Assembly (NCBI GenBank): GCA_028583685.1
Contig: JAMXIF010001119.1
Coordinates: forward strand, 681,277 to 745,276
Origin: Petaurus breviceps papuanus
Taxonomy: Eukaryota > Chordata > Mammalia > Diprotodontia > Petauridae
Length of the DNA stretch: 64,000 bases
Direction of reading: 5' to 3'
Shown here piece by piece: positions 10,313 through 20,974 of the stretch. The translations under genes were made by a program, and so were the position numbers. The notes beneath the pieces were generated by a model. The model did not search any database. It saw only the letters and a program-made list of their open reading frames with translations, and was not told the origin of the DNA. Each line of letters opens with the position of its first letter. Positions within the stretch are counted from its first letter, which is position 1.

Positions 10313-10625
10313 CTAGCTATTCCTTTTAAATACATAGTAAAGTTTTCATGTAAATTTCTTTTTTCTCCCCTCCCTCCAATCTGAAGATGGCTACCATTAG
10401 ACACAAATATGGATATATATATAAAATTATGGTAAACATCCTTCTATTTACCACTTCTTTCTCTAGATGCAAATGTCCTTTATGGTTAATTTGTGTATGA
10501 GTCAAAATGACTAATTCACTCAAAGTCATTCTTAAAACAATAGTGCTATTACTGTATACCATGTTCTCTTGGTTTTGCTCATTTCCCTCACTTTCGAAAT
10601 GACACCAGTCAAATAACAATAACCA

Positions 10626-10700
10626 TTAGGAATGAAAATAGTGTTTAAAAACACATCTCGAATTTGTATTTTAAGTCATAGGTACAGGTGTGTTTGCTGC
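10626..10700 (+). repeat. Left copy of a roughly 75-90 bp direct repeat
   Basis: It begins taggaatgaaaatagtgttt and ends aggtgtgtttgctgc. A related segment lies at 11633-11703, about 1 kb to the right in the same orientation. I do not recognise the family. Confidence 0.5.
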
Positions 10701-11255
10701 TGTTTGGGAAAGAATAAGGTGCTCTGCTGAAAAGGAGGCAGTATAGAAATAGGGGGCTTGAACAAAGCCGAGGTCTGGAATCCTTTCTCTGGGGAGTGTT
10801 GTGGTCAATTAGAAAAGAAAAGAAGATTTGTCATGTAGAGGTGAATGTGCAGTTCATGAAATAATAGACAGGTAGGAGCCCCGGAAGTCCAGTTATAACT
10901 GGGGGGGGGGGGCTGAAGTGGGTGGGGCAGGCTTCCTTACTGAGTTGGCCCAGAGAATACCCTCACTATGCCTCTTATTCCACCAGCCCATCCCCTATGG
11001 GAGTTTAGGGGGAAGCTATGAGAGAGGGAAAATGAAAGCAGAGTCAAAGGCTTCTGGGAGAGGATGGAGGGGAGGGCAATGGTTCAACTCCCCCCACCTT
11101 AGTTCATTCAGTCAGACAAGTGCTTATGCTGTCCTCTCAGCTGCCCTTCTGCACGACTCTGTGTTATCACTCACCCTACCTACTCTCTACTTTCACCCTA
11201 CTCCAAGTGGGAAAAAAAATGATTAGTCACATCTCTGATCATGAGAGAACACTGT
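10701..11255. other. Unassigned DNA with a poly-G run
   Basis: A run of G lies at about 10900-10911. The 102-codon frame from 10918 has no recognisable motif. No gene or repeat family is recognised. Confidence 0.45.
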
Positions 11256-11257
11256 CA

Positions 11258-11370
11258 GAACCTTAAAAGGAAGTGTTCAGGAGGAGGAAGGAGGCTGATA
11301 ATGTCAAAAGCTGCTGAGAGGTCAAGAGGGACAAGGATGAATAAAGGCCATTGGAATTCACAGAGGACAA
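11258..11370 (-). mobile_element. L2 LINE fragment
   Basis: The segment around caaaagctgctgagaggtca matches the antisense of an L2 ORF2 segment I recall from mammalian genomes. It is short and diverged. Confidence 0.55.
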
Positions 11371-11632
11371 AGATTATTGCTCATGCCAACCTAGAAAATA
11401 ATTGCTTCGTGCAAACCTAATGAACAAAGACTGGTTTCAAATATACAGATTCAAGGCATCAATTTTCAAATAACCACCTGTAGGTAATTCAGGTAGCTAA
11501 ATATTGGATATCAATTTTTCAGCATTGCTAGTCTTTCCTACCTACCACTCTTCCAGCTGCTTCCCTTTACCACCCAGGCAGGTTTGCTCAACAAAGTTAT
11601 TTTCATATTGGCATCAAGCAAAAATAACTGTT

Positions 11633-11703
11633 AGGAATGAAAATAATCCTTAAAAAACAAACCTAGTTGAATTGTAAGTGAGAAATACAAGTGTGTTTAT
11701 TGT
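11633..11703 (+). repeat. Right copy of the direct repeat
   Basis: It begins taggaatgaaaataatcctt and ends acaagtgtgtttattg, matching 10626-10700 at roughly 70% by eye. Confidence 0.5.
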
Positions 11704-11727
11704 TTTTCATTCGAAGAAAGTCACAAG

Positions 11728-12595
11728 TTTTTATTCAATTCAGTAAGCATTTATTAAGCACCAACTGCATGTCAGGCAGGGTGCTGGGTGCTGAGAATAT
11801 AAAGGATGAAAACAAAACAATCTGCACTCACAGTACTTATATTCTATTGAGTGGGGCATTCTGTACAGAAATAAGTAAATACAAAGCAAATACAAATTAA
11901 ACAATTTCCAGAGTGAAACAGAGTCACCAGCAACTGGAAAAAAGCACCATGGAAGGCTTCCTATTGGAGATGTCACTTGAAATGAACTGTGAAGGAAGCT
12001 AAGGATTATTTGAGGTGGAAATGAGGAGGGAGTGCATTCCAGACAGGGAGACAGAAGATGCGATTTTTTGTACAAGGAAAAGCAAACAGGTCAGTTTGGT
12101 TGGAATACAGCTTGTATTAGTAGAGAGTAACATGCCATAAGCTGGGAAAGGAAATGGGGTCAAATTATAAGGGTTTTAAAAGTCAAGTGAAGGATTTTAT
12201 ATTTTATCCCAAAGGCAAAAAAAGGAAGCCACCAGAGCTTCTGTATCAGGGGCGTGGCATGGCCAGAACTCTGCTTTAGGAATATTTATTTGGATAGGTT
12301 GAAGAGGGAAAAGGCTTAGAGCCAGGGAGAATAATTGTGAGGACTACTGTGAAAGGTAAGAAAAGCTTGAACCAGGATGATGCCTATAGGCATGGACTGA
12401 AAGGAATGGATACAAAACATATTTTATAGACAACCACCTGGATATGAGAAAGAAAAGAGAGGGAAGAGTCAAGGATAACTGTGAGTTTGCAAACCTGGAT
12501 GACTAGAAGGACAGTAGTGTCCTAAAAAATATAGGACATTAGGGAGTTTTGGGCGAAAAGACAATGGGAGTAGTAACATTTTGGGTCATGATAAA
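11728..12595 (-). mobile_element. Long L2 LINE 3' part (end of ORF2 and 3' UTR)
   Basis: On the + strand it begins with the antisense L2 tail (aagcatttattaagcaccaa), followed by the antisense of the ORF2 end. The minus-strand translation near 12040-12075 contains PCLECTPSSFPP, matching the L2 CLECSPSS-type stretch. Further in, gaaggattttatattttatc is the antisense of the WLP-containing L2 region. About 870 bases of continuous L2 remain. Confidence 0.8.
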
Positions 12596-12751
12596 GGTTA
12601 CTCAAATAAAACATGGTCTCCTATGCTATTCACACAAATAGCAGGTGAAATACTACATATTTCTACTACAATACTCCATAGCTTTTGTTTTTCTCCCACT
12701 TTGGTCCTGGTCTCTGAAGTATCACCTGTATTTTCATATCTATAACTATTT

Positions 12752-12845
12752 CTCTCCTCTCTCTCTCTCTATCTATCTATCTATCTGTCTATCTATTTAT
12801 CATCTATCTATATGTCTGTGTATTTATCTGTCTGTCTGTCTATCA
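12752..12845. repeat. (TATC)n / (TC)n microsatellite
   Basis: TC dinucleotides pass into interrupted TATC and TGTC tetranucleotides. Confidence 0.95.
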
Positions 12846-13026
12846 CTGCCGATCTTATCAATTGACTCCCCAAAACAGTCACAGAGTTAAGATCTTGAAC
12901 TTTTGCTGGCAAATTAATGCTCTGCACTATGGTCATCCTCAAACAATTGACAGCCAGATCTATATTCCAAAGTCAATAGCAGGGGGCTTTAAAAGTCTTA
13001 AATTCAATGTAGGAAAAACCCAAACA

Positions 13027-13029
<3 letters not shown>

Positions 13030-13076
<47 letters not shown>

Positions 13077-13086
13077 NNNNNNNNNN

Positions 13087-13157
<71 letters not shown>

Positions 13158-13188
13158 TACATATGTATATATATATATGTGTGTGTGT

Positions 13189-13228
<40 letters not shown>
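13030..13228. repeat. Compound (TA)n-(CA)n-(TA)n microsatellite with an assembly gap
   Basis: A long TA run is broken by 10 N at 13077-13086, then TA, CA (about 13133-13158), mixed TA/TG and a final TA run. Frames across it are repeat artefacts. Confidence 0.95.
13077..13086. other. Assembly gap (10 N)
   Basis: The gap lies inside a TA run, a place where assemblies commonly break. True length is unknown. Confidence 0.98.
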
Positions 13229-14160
13229 CTTCACTGGCAAGACCTTCCTTGGTAAGAAGAGGAGATAATCAAAACAGAAACTTTTTAGTGCAATTAGTTA
13301 ACTTCTCCTTGTTTCTCATTTTGTAAATCTTTCTTTTTTTTCTGGAAGGGAAAGAAGTAGGTTTGAGCAGACAAGTAGGAGACTGGATCCTGACAAAGGA
13401 AAGATGAAAAATCTTTGTTTCTGGTATCATAGACCCAAGTTAGTATGTGTAAGGTCCCTACTATTGCTTTTTCATGAAACCCTGTGTCAGGAGAGGAGAC
13501 CCCTGGGTTACAGACAGTCCAACAGCAGTAAACATTCCTCTAATACTGAGTGCTCCTTAAGAACCACATTTATTTATGAAAGGGTACATCAGATTTAAGG
13601 GGTGGAAAGTACATTCAATTAACATTTCATGCAAATACAAAATTCATGTCTCTTCTGGGGAAAATAATAAAAAGCCATCTTAATCATAATTAAAAATTAT
13701 ACTGGCCATCTATCTGATATGTATCTAAATCTCTTTTAGTATTATTTGTGGGCAAGCAGTCTTACTTTAAGTGCATCTCCAGTCCCATAAATAAATTAAA
13801 GTAAAAGCAAAATAAATTTTAAGTTGGAAATACCAATGTAAACATATTTTTACAAATTTTATTTATAGCTACAGGCTCTCATTTTGTAGATAGCTAACTT
13901 TAAAATAGAACACAGATTTTCATATATTGAGTAATCAGAAGATGACATTAAAGAAGAAAAAAGAGACCTATTTGATATGGCATCCAGGAGCAGTAACACT
14001 AGTGTTCAAAGCTATATCTCACTATTTCATCTTCCATTAAACAGCCTATAGTTGGGGAAAAATATGCATAATGACAAAAAAAAAATCCCTAAGCCATAGG
14101 ACAAGCATAGTGTTATCCTCTGACACAACCTGGGGTCTACGGTATTTTCTTTCCAAAGAG
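13229..14160. other. Unique A+T-rich non-coding DNA
   Basis: No repeat family is recognised. About 13600-13950 has many homeobox-like ATTA cores and no decayed repeat texture, so it is a candidate conserved element. Confidence 0.4.
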
Positions 14161-14164
14161 GATT

Positions 14165-14535
14165 TATAGAATTAGAGAATGTTAGAGCAGATTCTGGTCC
14201 AGTCTTATCAAACTTAAATAGAAATGGGGACCACTAAATCATACACAGTGATCCTTGTGGACCACATATTAACTTAGAATACCTCATGTTAATATTATCT
14301 ATATTTTTATTGTATTTTGTATTACATTTTAATCTGACTCACACAGCACTCTGTACCATTATGGGCCATTTGTTTGACACCTCTGATCTTGTCCTACCCT
14401 GTCATCTCACAGGACAGAAAATGCTTCCCTGAAGAGACAAATGGTAACTTGTCCAAGGTCATATAGCTACTTAGTAATGGAGTCAAGAACTTAGATCTAG
14501 AACACAATCTCTGATTTCTCATCCAGTGTTCATTC
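14165..14535 (-). mobile_element. THER1-type CORE-SINE split by unassigned sequence
   Basis: The lead is at 14165-14205 (attagagaatgttagagcag). The core is at about 14395-14530 (aacttgtccaaggtcatata). The 190 bases between are an insertion I cannot name. Confidence 0.55.
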
Positions 14536-15810
14536 CACTAAATTATGCTATAAATGTTCCAACTATGCCCAAGACTGTCCTTTGGGCTCAAGTAACTAGA
14601 AATTTTAGTGGAAGTTTGTTTACTTTTTAAATTTATGTTTAAATTTTACATAGGCATCATATAGTTCTTGTTTGATTCTTTTCTTCTTTATTTCTTTCAA
14701 TAAGTATTTTGAGCTTCAGTCCTGTATGAAAGACAACTTGCAACCACTTACAAATGTCTCCCATCTCCCACTTACAATATCATGTAACTAGGTGAAATAA
14801 TGCTATAGAAGGCAGTTAAAATGGTTTATAAGGGCTGAATCTATAGAAAAAGAATATGGTGATGGTAAACAGAATAGCTGTCACTCAAGGGAGTTAAAGT
14901 CACTGATTCTCAAAAACCGGTTTGTACCATCACCAAACATGATTTACACATCAGGCAACAGGCCAATTGATGGTATTGTGAGCTTCTGCAGCATCATGGA
15001 GGGGTTGGTTTGTAATATATCAATGACACTATTGTAAAAAGTGCTGATTGGACCTATGTCTATAGAAGACAGTCTAGTTACAGTCTAATTAGATAAACAA
15101 GCCATACATACAAGAAAGAGATGAAAAATAAAGTAAATGACACAGTGAAGTCCATATAGTTCCCAAGTACCCAAGGATTACAGGGTAAAGCTACAAGTAG
15201 TGGTGGAGTTAAGAGTCAGACAAAAATTCTTGGAGAAAGATGAGGAGAGAGAAGAAGGGAGATGATTAAAAATAAAAATGGGCAACAGACATATGATACA
15301 GAAACTAGATCCTCTGTCTATAGACTCCATAATTATAAAGAGGAAGGGCAACACAGGTTATGGACATTTACAATCCTTCAAATCAATTCAGCCAGGGGAA
15401 AGAAACAGTGTCTGTGCAATGTTCCTTGTGGAAACATTTCCAGTGAACAATGACCATCTCTCTGTGCATGCACTGTTAGACAGCCAGAGCTTTGTCATAC
15501 TCCATCTCCAGGATGAACTACCCCTCTCCTCAGGCTGCTGGAAAACACCAAGCAGAGTCCTCTCATAAATCCCTGGGCCCCAGGATAGCTCATAAATTTC
15601 TCAGTGGGAAGGTTACAGTTTAGTGTTAAAATGTTAGGCAGCAGTAAAAAGCTGTTCTTAGCTGCAGAATAAAGCTGAATTATCTGAGGCCTTCAGCTCA
15701 TTCAAAGTATAACCAGATAAGTCTTTCACAACTAGATACTCTAGGTAATGCCCTTGTTTGTTTGTGTTTTTTGCCCTTCAATTAGCTTAAGAATTTGATT
15801 GAGGGGCATT
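14536..15810. other. Unique non-coding DNA
   Basis: No repeat I can name. Overlapping frames near 15262-15568 have no known motif. An old, unrecognised LTR or DNA element is possible in 15400-15700. Confidence 0.4.
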
Positions 15811-15985
15811 CCCTTTTCCCTCCCTTCCTCTTTCTTTCCCTCCCTCTCTCCCTCCCCCCTCCCTCCTTCCTTCCTTCCTTGTTTCTTTCCCTCTCTCCCT
15901 CTTCCTTCTTTCCTTCTTTCCTTCCTTCCTTCCTTCCTTCCTTCCTTCCTTCCTTCCTTCCTTCCTTCCTTCCTTCCTTCCTTCC
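15811..15985. repeat. (TTCC)n polypyrimidine microsatellite
   Basis: An impure CT-rich lead passes into a pure TTCC run from about 15917. Frames on both strands here only encode repeat peptides. Confidence 0.97.
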
Positions 15986-16080
15986 AAGTATGGAATTCAC
16001 TTTCCTTACCTATAAAATGAGAAGACTGACCTAGATGGTTTCTAAAGTCCTTTCTAGCTCTAAGATCATTGTCCTATGAA
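15986..16080 (+). mobile_element. MIR-type CORE-SINE 3' end
   Basis: The stretch ttccttacctataaaatgag followed by gacctagatggtttctaaag matches a MIR tail. The TTCC run ends at its border. Confidence 0.6.
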
Positions 16081-17240
16081 TATATCTGCTTTTTGTCCTA
16101 AAAGACTTGGTTCCTGGGACAAAGGATCTCTTGTTGGGCATGACAAGTCTTATAGCCAAGACTAACAGAAATGACCAACCCCTCCTTAAGGGAAAAAGCC
16201 AAAAAGGTTGCTGTTTTTCTTAGAGTGGATTTTTTGCTGGTCCTATATCTGAGTCAGGGACTGTTGCCACTGTAAAAGAGCTCTGAACTGAGAGAACACA
16301 ACAGAATCCATTTTTTTTTTTCATGAGGAAGAAATGTTCCTATGCCTAGTGCCAGAAGCTAAAAGGCACAAGAAACTCCACAGTCATGTCCCTAGTGGAA
16401 TATCAGTGGAGAACACATCGAGCAGAAACTATTGGTCTAGAAGAGCAATGTCCACTATGGTTGCCACTTCCATCAGAAGAGCATTCAACGGACACTATGG
16501 CATGTAGGAGATGACAACAGGGAACAGGCCTAGTAGGAGCCCTCCCATAAATGACCAGGGGACATCAATGGCCCTGCAGCATTGGAGATATGTGACTCTT
16601 CTTATGCATGTGCTTTGGTCACCTGATCCCTCCTCCATGACACATATCCTCTTCTTACTGAGAGTGTGTATTTTGTAAGAGTATACCTGAGATTTAAAGA
16701 GGATATATTTTATTGTTACTTTTCTTAGGATGCTATTTCATGAAATGTCCCTGCTTTGAGTTATTTTATCTAGCTAGCTATTAAAGATAAACACATTAAG
16801 TGAGGCTTATGATTTGTGATTTTACAATGAATGTGCATGCACAGAGGACTTTGAACCTGGAGTTGTATCATCTGGGGGGGGGGGTCCTACCATGCAATTT
16901 AAGGGGTGACATTTGGAGAATTTGAGTATTCTGAGCATAAAACCTTTTAAACAGATACACATTACTTCCTGCAGACATACAAAAATATCCCCTTCCTCCC
17001 ATCTCTTCCATCCTATATAAGAGAAATATCTGTAAAAACACGTGAAAATAAAACCAAAAGAGATCTCTGAGATGATCATTAATGAAAGTATATATATGAT
17101 TTTAGCAGGTACCAAATCTACAGTACTGATACTCTAATCTAATAACATTTTAAAACTACTGGCCTTTGGAAGACAGGGTACTGTATTTTTTATATACAAC
17201 CTAGTACTGTACTTAGAACACAATACCCAGGATTTAGGGA
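16081..17240. other. Unique non-coding DNA
   Basis: No repeat family or gene is recognised over about 1.2 kb, apart from a short poly-G run near 16874-16883. The 97-codon minus frame ending at 17115 has no known motif. Confidence 0.45.
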
Positions 17241-17242
17241 AG

Positions 17243-17475
17243 GGGAAGAGAACAAACATTAATTAAGAGCCTACTGTGTACTGGTCACAGTTCTGAGTGC
17301 TTTACAAATATTATCTCTTTTGATCTTCATAACTCTGGGAGGTGGGTACTATTATGTTCTCCATTTTACAGCTAAGGAAACTGAGACAGAGTTTAAGTGA
17401 CTTGCCCAGGGTGACACTACTAGTACTCAGGTCTTCCTAACTCCAAACTCAGTGCTCTATCCACTGTACCCCCTA
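17243..17475 (-). mobile_element. CORE-SINE with L2-like 3' tail (MIR/MAR1 type)
   Basis: It runs through taagagcctactgtgtactg, attatctcttttgatcttca, cagctaaggaaactgagaca and gacttgcccagggtgacact to ctctatccactgtacccc. This is nearly a full antisense copy. Confidence 0.8.
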
Positions 17476-17519
17476 GTACAGGTAGGAAACTTGGATTCCT
17501 GACCCACCTCTATTAGTAA

Positions 17520-17690
17520 CTAAATTGGGATGAGCTGGAAGAACCCAAGAGACGATCAAATATAATCTTCTCATAGTGCAAATGAGGAAGTGAGGCCACC
17601 CTGAGAAATAAAAGGATTTTCCCAGGCTCATGAAGCAAGCGTGATCTATCAGGACTCACAAGAAATAGCCTTCCTTGTGTGCTTACTATA
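17520..17690 (-). mobile_element. Diverged CORE-SINE
   Basis: A weak antisense core (aaatgaggaagtgaggccac, then ttttcccaggctcatgaag). Confidence 0.4.
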
Positions 17691-17892
17691 GGCAACAGGG
17701 CCGTGGGGGTGGTAACACCTCCCAGACCACAGGTCCTGCTTCTAGGCCAGCCCTCACAACTATCATCTGGGGGTCATCTCCTGTGGAGGAGCCAGTCACC
17801 TCCACCACCTGCCAACCATCTGCCACCCACCATGCAGGAAAGCTAGCCTAGCTGAATCGGTCAAGTGCACTGAGGAAGAGACAAGGGGCAAC

Positions 17893-18190
17893 ATGCACCA
17901 GGCAAGTCAGATCACTACCAACATCTCCCCTCAGATCCTGATGGAGAAAGCCCAGTACCCTGAACCCAAGAGCTCTGGGAATGACAGTATTTCCAGCCCG
18001 GTGACCTTGGCCATCATCCTGGGAAGCTGCCCCTGTGGAGATGCAGCCTGGCAACTGCTTCTCCAGGTGCTACAGACACAGCCACTAAAGACCAGGAAAA
18101 GAAAGTTCTTGTCACCAAAGCCCTTGGCACTGTCAAATGGTTCAACATCAGAAACCAATATATTATCAGTGGAAATGACATTTGCAAACA
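17893..18190 (+). pseudogene. YBX3: Truncated retrocopy of a Y-box protein, YBX3-like
   Basis: In the frame entered near 18040 the translation contains SLATASPG, then [17 protein letters not shown] (18096-18146) and IRNQY. These match the start of the cold-shock domain of Y-box proteins ([29 protein letters not shown]). The preceding Ala/Thr/Ser-rich part resembles YBX3 more than YBX1. Upstream, from an ATG at 17893, another frame gives a PEPKSSGN and CGDAAW pattern that parallels the YBX3 N-terminus, so a frame change separates the two. The RNP-1 motif GYGFI is lost (QYIIS), and homology stops near 18190, before the rest of the domain. Y-box proteins bind single-stranded nucleic acids and control mRNA translation. 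No intron or regulatory context was seen, so an old dead retrocopy is likeliest. YBX1 or YBX2 origin cannot be ruled out. Confidence 0.7.
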
Positions 18191-18269
18191 GGCATTACCA
18201 TCTGCTTTGCTATTGTACCCTAAGGATCATGGGACCTCTCCATCTGATTTGCAGCTAAAACCTTTCATA

Positions 18270-18390
18270 TGAGTTGTCTCTCCTATTAGTATGTGAGCTC
18301 CATGAGAGCAGAGACTGTCTTACTTTTCTATTTGTGCTTTGCACATGGCAAACACTTAAAAAACTTTATTCATTCATTCCATCATACCAT
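18270..18390 (+). mobile_element. L2 LINE 3' end
   Basis: The stretch tgtgagctccatgagagcag, gactgtcttact, then gcaaacacttaaaaaacttt is the L2 tail. Confidence 0.8.
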
Positions 18391-18920
18391 GGGCCCTTGT
18401 TTCTTCAGTTTTAAAATGGTCCTATCAGATCTTGTGATACAAAATATGCTATAGCAAAGTGACTAATACAAACTCACACCCACACATATGCATATACATA
18501 CACACATTACAATATTACTTTATATAACTCAAGTGGGCTTTCATGCAACTTACTGACTGAATTGGGCTTCAGGGTAAATCTATATTTCTTGTCCCTCGTT
18601 TTTCTCCCTCAGGGGACTAATTTTCCAAATCACAAATTGTTGTCAGTTCTGTCCCAGATGTTTTTATTCAGTTTTCCACATCTCACACCAGAATCTCAAG
18701 ACTGACCAATTTCATAAGACACTAATTTTTATGCTTAAATCTCTCCTTGAAAACCCCTGGGAATTAATAGGACTTGAATTATAATTGCTGTTTCATCCAT
18801 GCCAGAGAACTGGCTTTTACTAAAATCCACATCATTTTTCCCTAGGAAACCTTGGCTTTGCTTTGGATGAATATGTATGACTTAACTAATAAAACAATTT
18901 ATCTGGTAAAATTTTATTTC
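18391..18920. other. Unique non-coding DNA
   Basis: Contains a short CA-rich stretch near 18470-18510. No other recognised feature. Confidence 0.5.
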
Positions 18921-18990
18921 ACAGAATCATAGAACATTAGAGCCAAAAGGGGCCTTAAAGCTCATCCAATACAGTTCTAAGTCCTGTCTT
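18921..18990 (-). mobile_element. THER1-type SINE terminal fragment
   Basis: The lead sequence cagaatcatagaacattaga plus a catccaatacag segment is the THER1 end without its core. Confidence 0.6.
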
Positions 18991-19560
18991 TTGTCATTTT
19001 CCTTCAGGGTGATAGGGATTGTTTTCTTTAAGGAAAAGCATGTGTGTAACTTTAAGACATATCTTTGAGTCTGAGTGACAAAAGTAAGGGGCTTTCACAT
19101 CAATGGAACAATCCCTCCCCCTCCCCTTTAGACAATGTCTCTGGATCATCCAGTTTTCTAGAAGATCCTTCTGTAGGCTTAGCTGGCATTCTGGGGGATG
19201 TTGGTTGAAGAAGTCTATGGCTGGTCACACTGCATTCTATTGGAATTGTGGTTTCAAAACAGAAAGAAATACAAGGGAAATCCTAAGCCAGACACTTCCA
19301 GTCAACTGCATCAGTTGCTTTCATCTAATGATGAAGGCCCTATAGTCTTCTCAAATTAAGGAATTTCTTTATATTGTATTAGGAGGTTGTAGGAAAACTC
19401 CTGAATGCCTCCTTTGCCTGAACCCCTCTTTACACTTGCTGTTGCGGGGTTGGGGACAAGCCTTTGGTCATTGCTTTTTAATTGGATTGCTAGATATTGG
19501 CCACCCTACTATTAAAGTTACAATTGTTTTTTTTCTTATTTACAGATCATCATTTAGAGT
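18991..19560. other. Unique non-coding DNA
   Basis: No recognised repeat. The 80-codon frame from 19103 shows no motif. Confidence 0.45.
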
Positions 19561-19584
19561 GATACTTTCTAACTTTGTACTCAT

Positions 19585-19895
19585 GCACAAATCTCCACTT
19601 TCTCATCTGTAAAATGGGGGCACTATTATTCATCTCACAGGATCATGCATCATAATAATATAATTTACTTGACATTGTAAAGTTTAGAAAGTACTTCAAA
19701 CCTATCTCATTTTATCTTCAAAACAGTGGGATATAAGTGTTATAGTTATCCCTATTTTACAGATGAAGAAACTGAGGCAGAGGTTAAGTAACTTACCATG
19801 GATCATACAACTATCATGTGTCTGTGACTGCATTTGAACTCATGTCTTCCTGACTCCAGGTCCAGTGCTCTATCCACTTTGATACCCAACTTCCA
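19585..19895 (-). mobile_element. CORE-SINE pair: MIR 3' end (+) and antisense CORE-SINE
   Basis: 19590-19660 is a + strand MIR tail (tctcatctgtaaaatggggg). 19690-19890 is antisense, with ttttacagatgaagaaactg and ctgactccaggtccagtgct. Confidence 0.72.
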
Positions 19896-20039
19896 AAGTC
19901 AGCATGAGAAAATATTTTGTAAAGCCCTTTAGTAGTCTGAGCTATTATCTTTAGAGGTCTCAGGTAGATGTTAGATTATTATTTGCTGAAATGTGTAAGG
20001 GATTCCTACTCAGGAATATTCTTTTCTAAGATCAAAATC

Positions 20040-20245
20040 ATAAAATCAGAGAATCTGGGTTGGCAGGGATGTCAGATATAATCTAAAGAAACTCATATGT
20101 GAATAAGTATTTGTTTGACTCATCCCTGACAGTATCCCTCATTCTAGCTCCTCATCTTCTATCTGGAGGTCTTCATTGAGGGCAAATTCACTGCCTCTGG
20201 AGACAACTCTTTCTGAGGAGAGTGGGTCCTAACACTAGGCAGTGT
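20040..20245 (-). mobile_element. THER1-like fragment and unassigned sequence
   Basis: The lead tcataaaatcagagaatctg with gttggcagggatgtcagata is THER1-like. The part after about 20110 is not identified. Confidence 0.4.
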
Positions 20246-20289
20246 GTGTGCTATGATTTTAACTGTGTTTGAATGGTTTTTCCTGAGAG

Positions 20290-20470
20290 GGGACATAGTT
20301 CAATTGGAAAGAAAAATTGCTGAATTTAGAGTTGGATGATCAAAGTTCCAATCCTGGCTCTGCCACTTACTCCCTGTGTCACACTGGATGAGTCATTTCA
20401 CATTTCTGAGCCTCAGTTTCCTCATCCATAAAATGAAGGGATTGGATTCCTCCATTAGCTTTTTAAGGCA
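20290..20470 (+). mobile_element. MIR-type CORE-SINE
   Basis: Well preserved: aatcctggctctgccactta, gagcctcagtttcctcatcc, aaatgaagggattggattc. Confidence 0.82.
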
Positions 20471-20599
20471 GAAAAGTTAAAAGCTTTGATTCTTCTTCCC
20501 TGGAAAAGTGTTTAATTTTGACAGTCCTCCATGAAAATGCAGATAGCTCTGGAACAAGAAATGTTTTAAACCTTATTAGTCGCTAATTTCTTGAAAAGA

Positions 20600-20835
20600 T
20601 ATAAAGGAATAAGGCAAGATCTATACTCTCAATGAGGTTCTAATGTAGTTGGCTACAAGGAAGGAGCCCATGAATAGCTGATAATATCAGAAAATAAAGG
20701 TTAATAGAAAAATGTGTAGGATAATGAGTGATATGGAAATTCTAAGATAGGAAAGATAGGACATAGTCCTCTGACCAAAGCTTTGTGGAAGACATAGAAC
20801 TTTTAAGCTGAGTCTTCTAAGATGGGTAAGATGTG
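20600..20835 (-). mobile_element. L2 LINE fragment
   Basis: The order (tactctcaatgaggttctaa, then gaagacatagaacttttaag and ctgagtcttctaagatgggt) follows the antisense L2 3' region. Diverged. Confidence 0.5.
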
Positions 20836-20869
20836 ACTATGCAGGGACTAGATGGAAAAGAGAAAGTAT

Positions 20870-20970
20870 GTAGTCTTAAATAAGCCACTTACCTGAGTCT
20901 CAGTTTTCTCTTTTGCAAAATGTATATAATAATTTTTGTCTCTAGAACTCATTGGATTTTATGAAGGAAA
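20870..20970 (+). mobile_element. MIR-type CORE-SINE 3' part
   Basis: The stretch gccacttacctgagtctcag, ttttctcttttgcaaaatgt is a MIR tail. Confidence 0.6.
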
Positions 20971-20974
20971 GACT

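Larger units (their letters stand above)
8160..10620 (-). mobile_element. Older L1 3' end, split by a younger L1
   Basis: The left part (about 8160-8319) and right part (10329-10620) are joined across an insertion. Read on the minus strand the right part includes the GAGCAAAACCAAGAGAACAT-like stretch near 10562-10581 and the tail includes a gccatctt-type stretch, both seen in marsupial L1 3' ends. The two halves meet exactly at the target duplication of the inner element. Confidence 0.7.

Noticed and set aside
9712-10384. Several open frames of 89-114 codons on both strands
   Set aside because: They lie in the G+C-rich L1 5' UTR, where long chance frames are expected.
11740-12075. 111-codon minus frame as a gene
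   Set aside because: It is the end of an L2 ORF2, not a host gene.
12862-13326. 154-codon plus frame and three minus frames rich in Ile and Tyr
   Set aside because: They are translations of the TA/CA microsatellite and its gap.
15400-15700. Possible old LTR
   Set aside because: No TG...CA boundary with target duplication and no recognisable internal signal.
15782-16034. Lys/Glu/Gly/Arg-rich and Ser/Phe/Leu/Pro-rich frames
   Set aside because: They are translations of the TTCC repeat on either strand.
17893-18258. 121-codon frame as a functional Y-box protein gene
   Set aside because: The cold-shock domain is cut short, the RNP-1 motif is lost and a frame change separates the two homologous parts.
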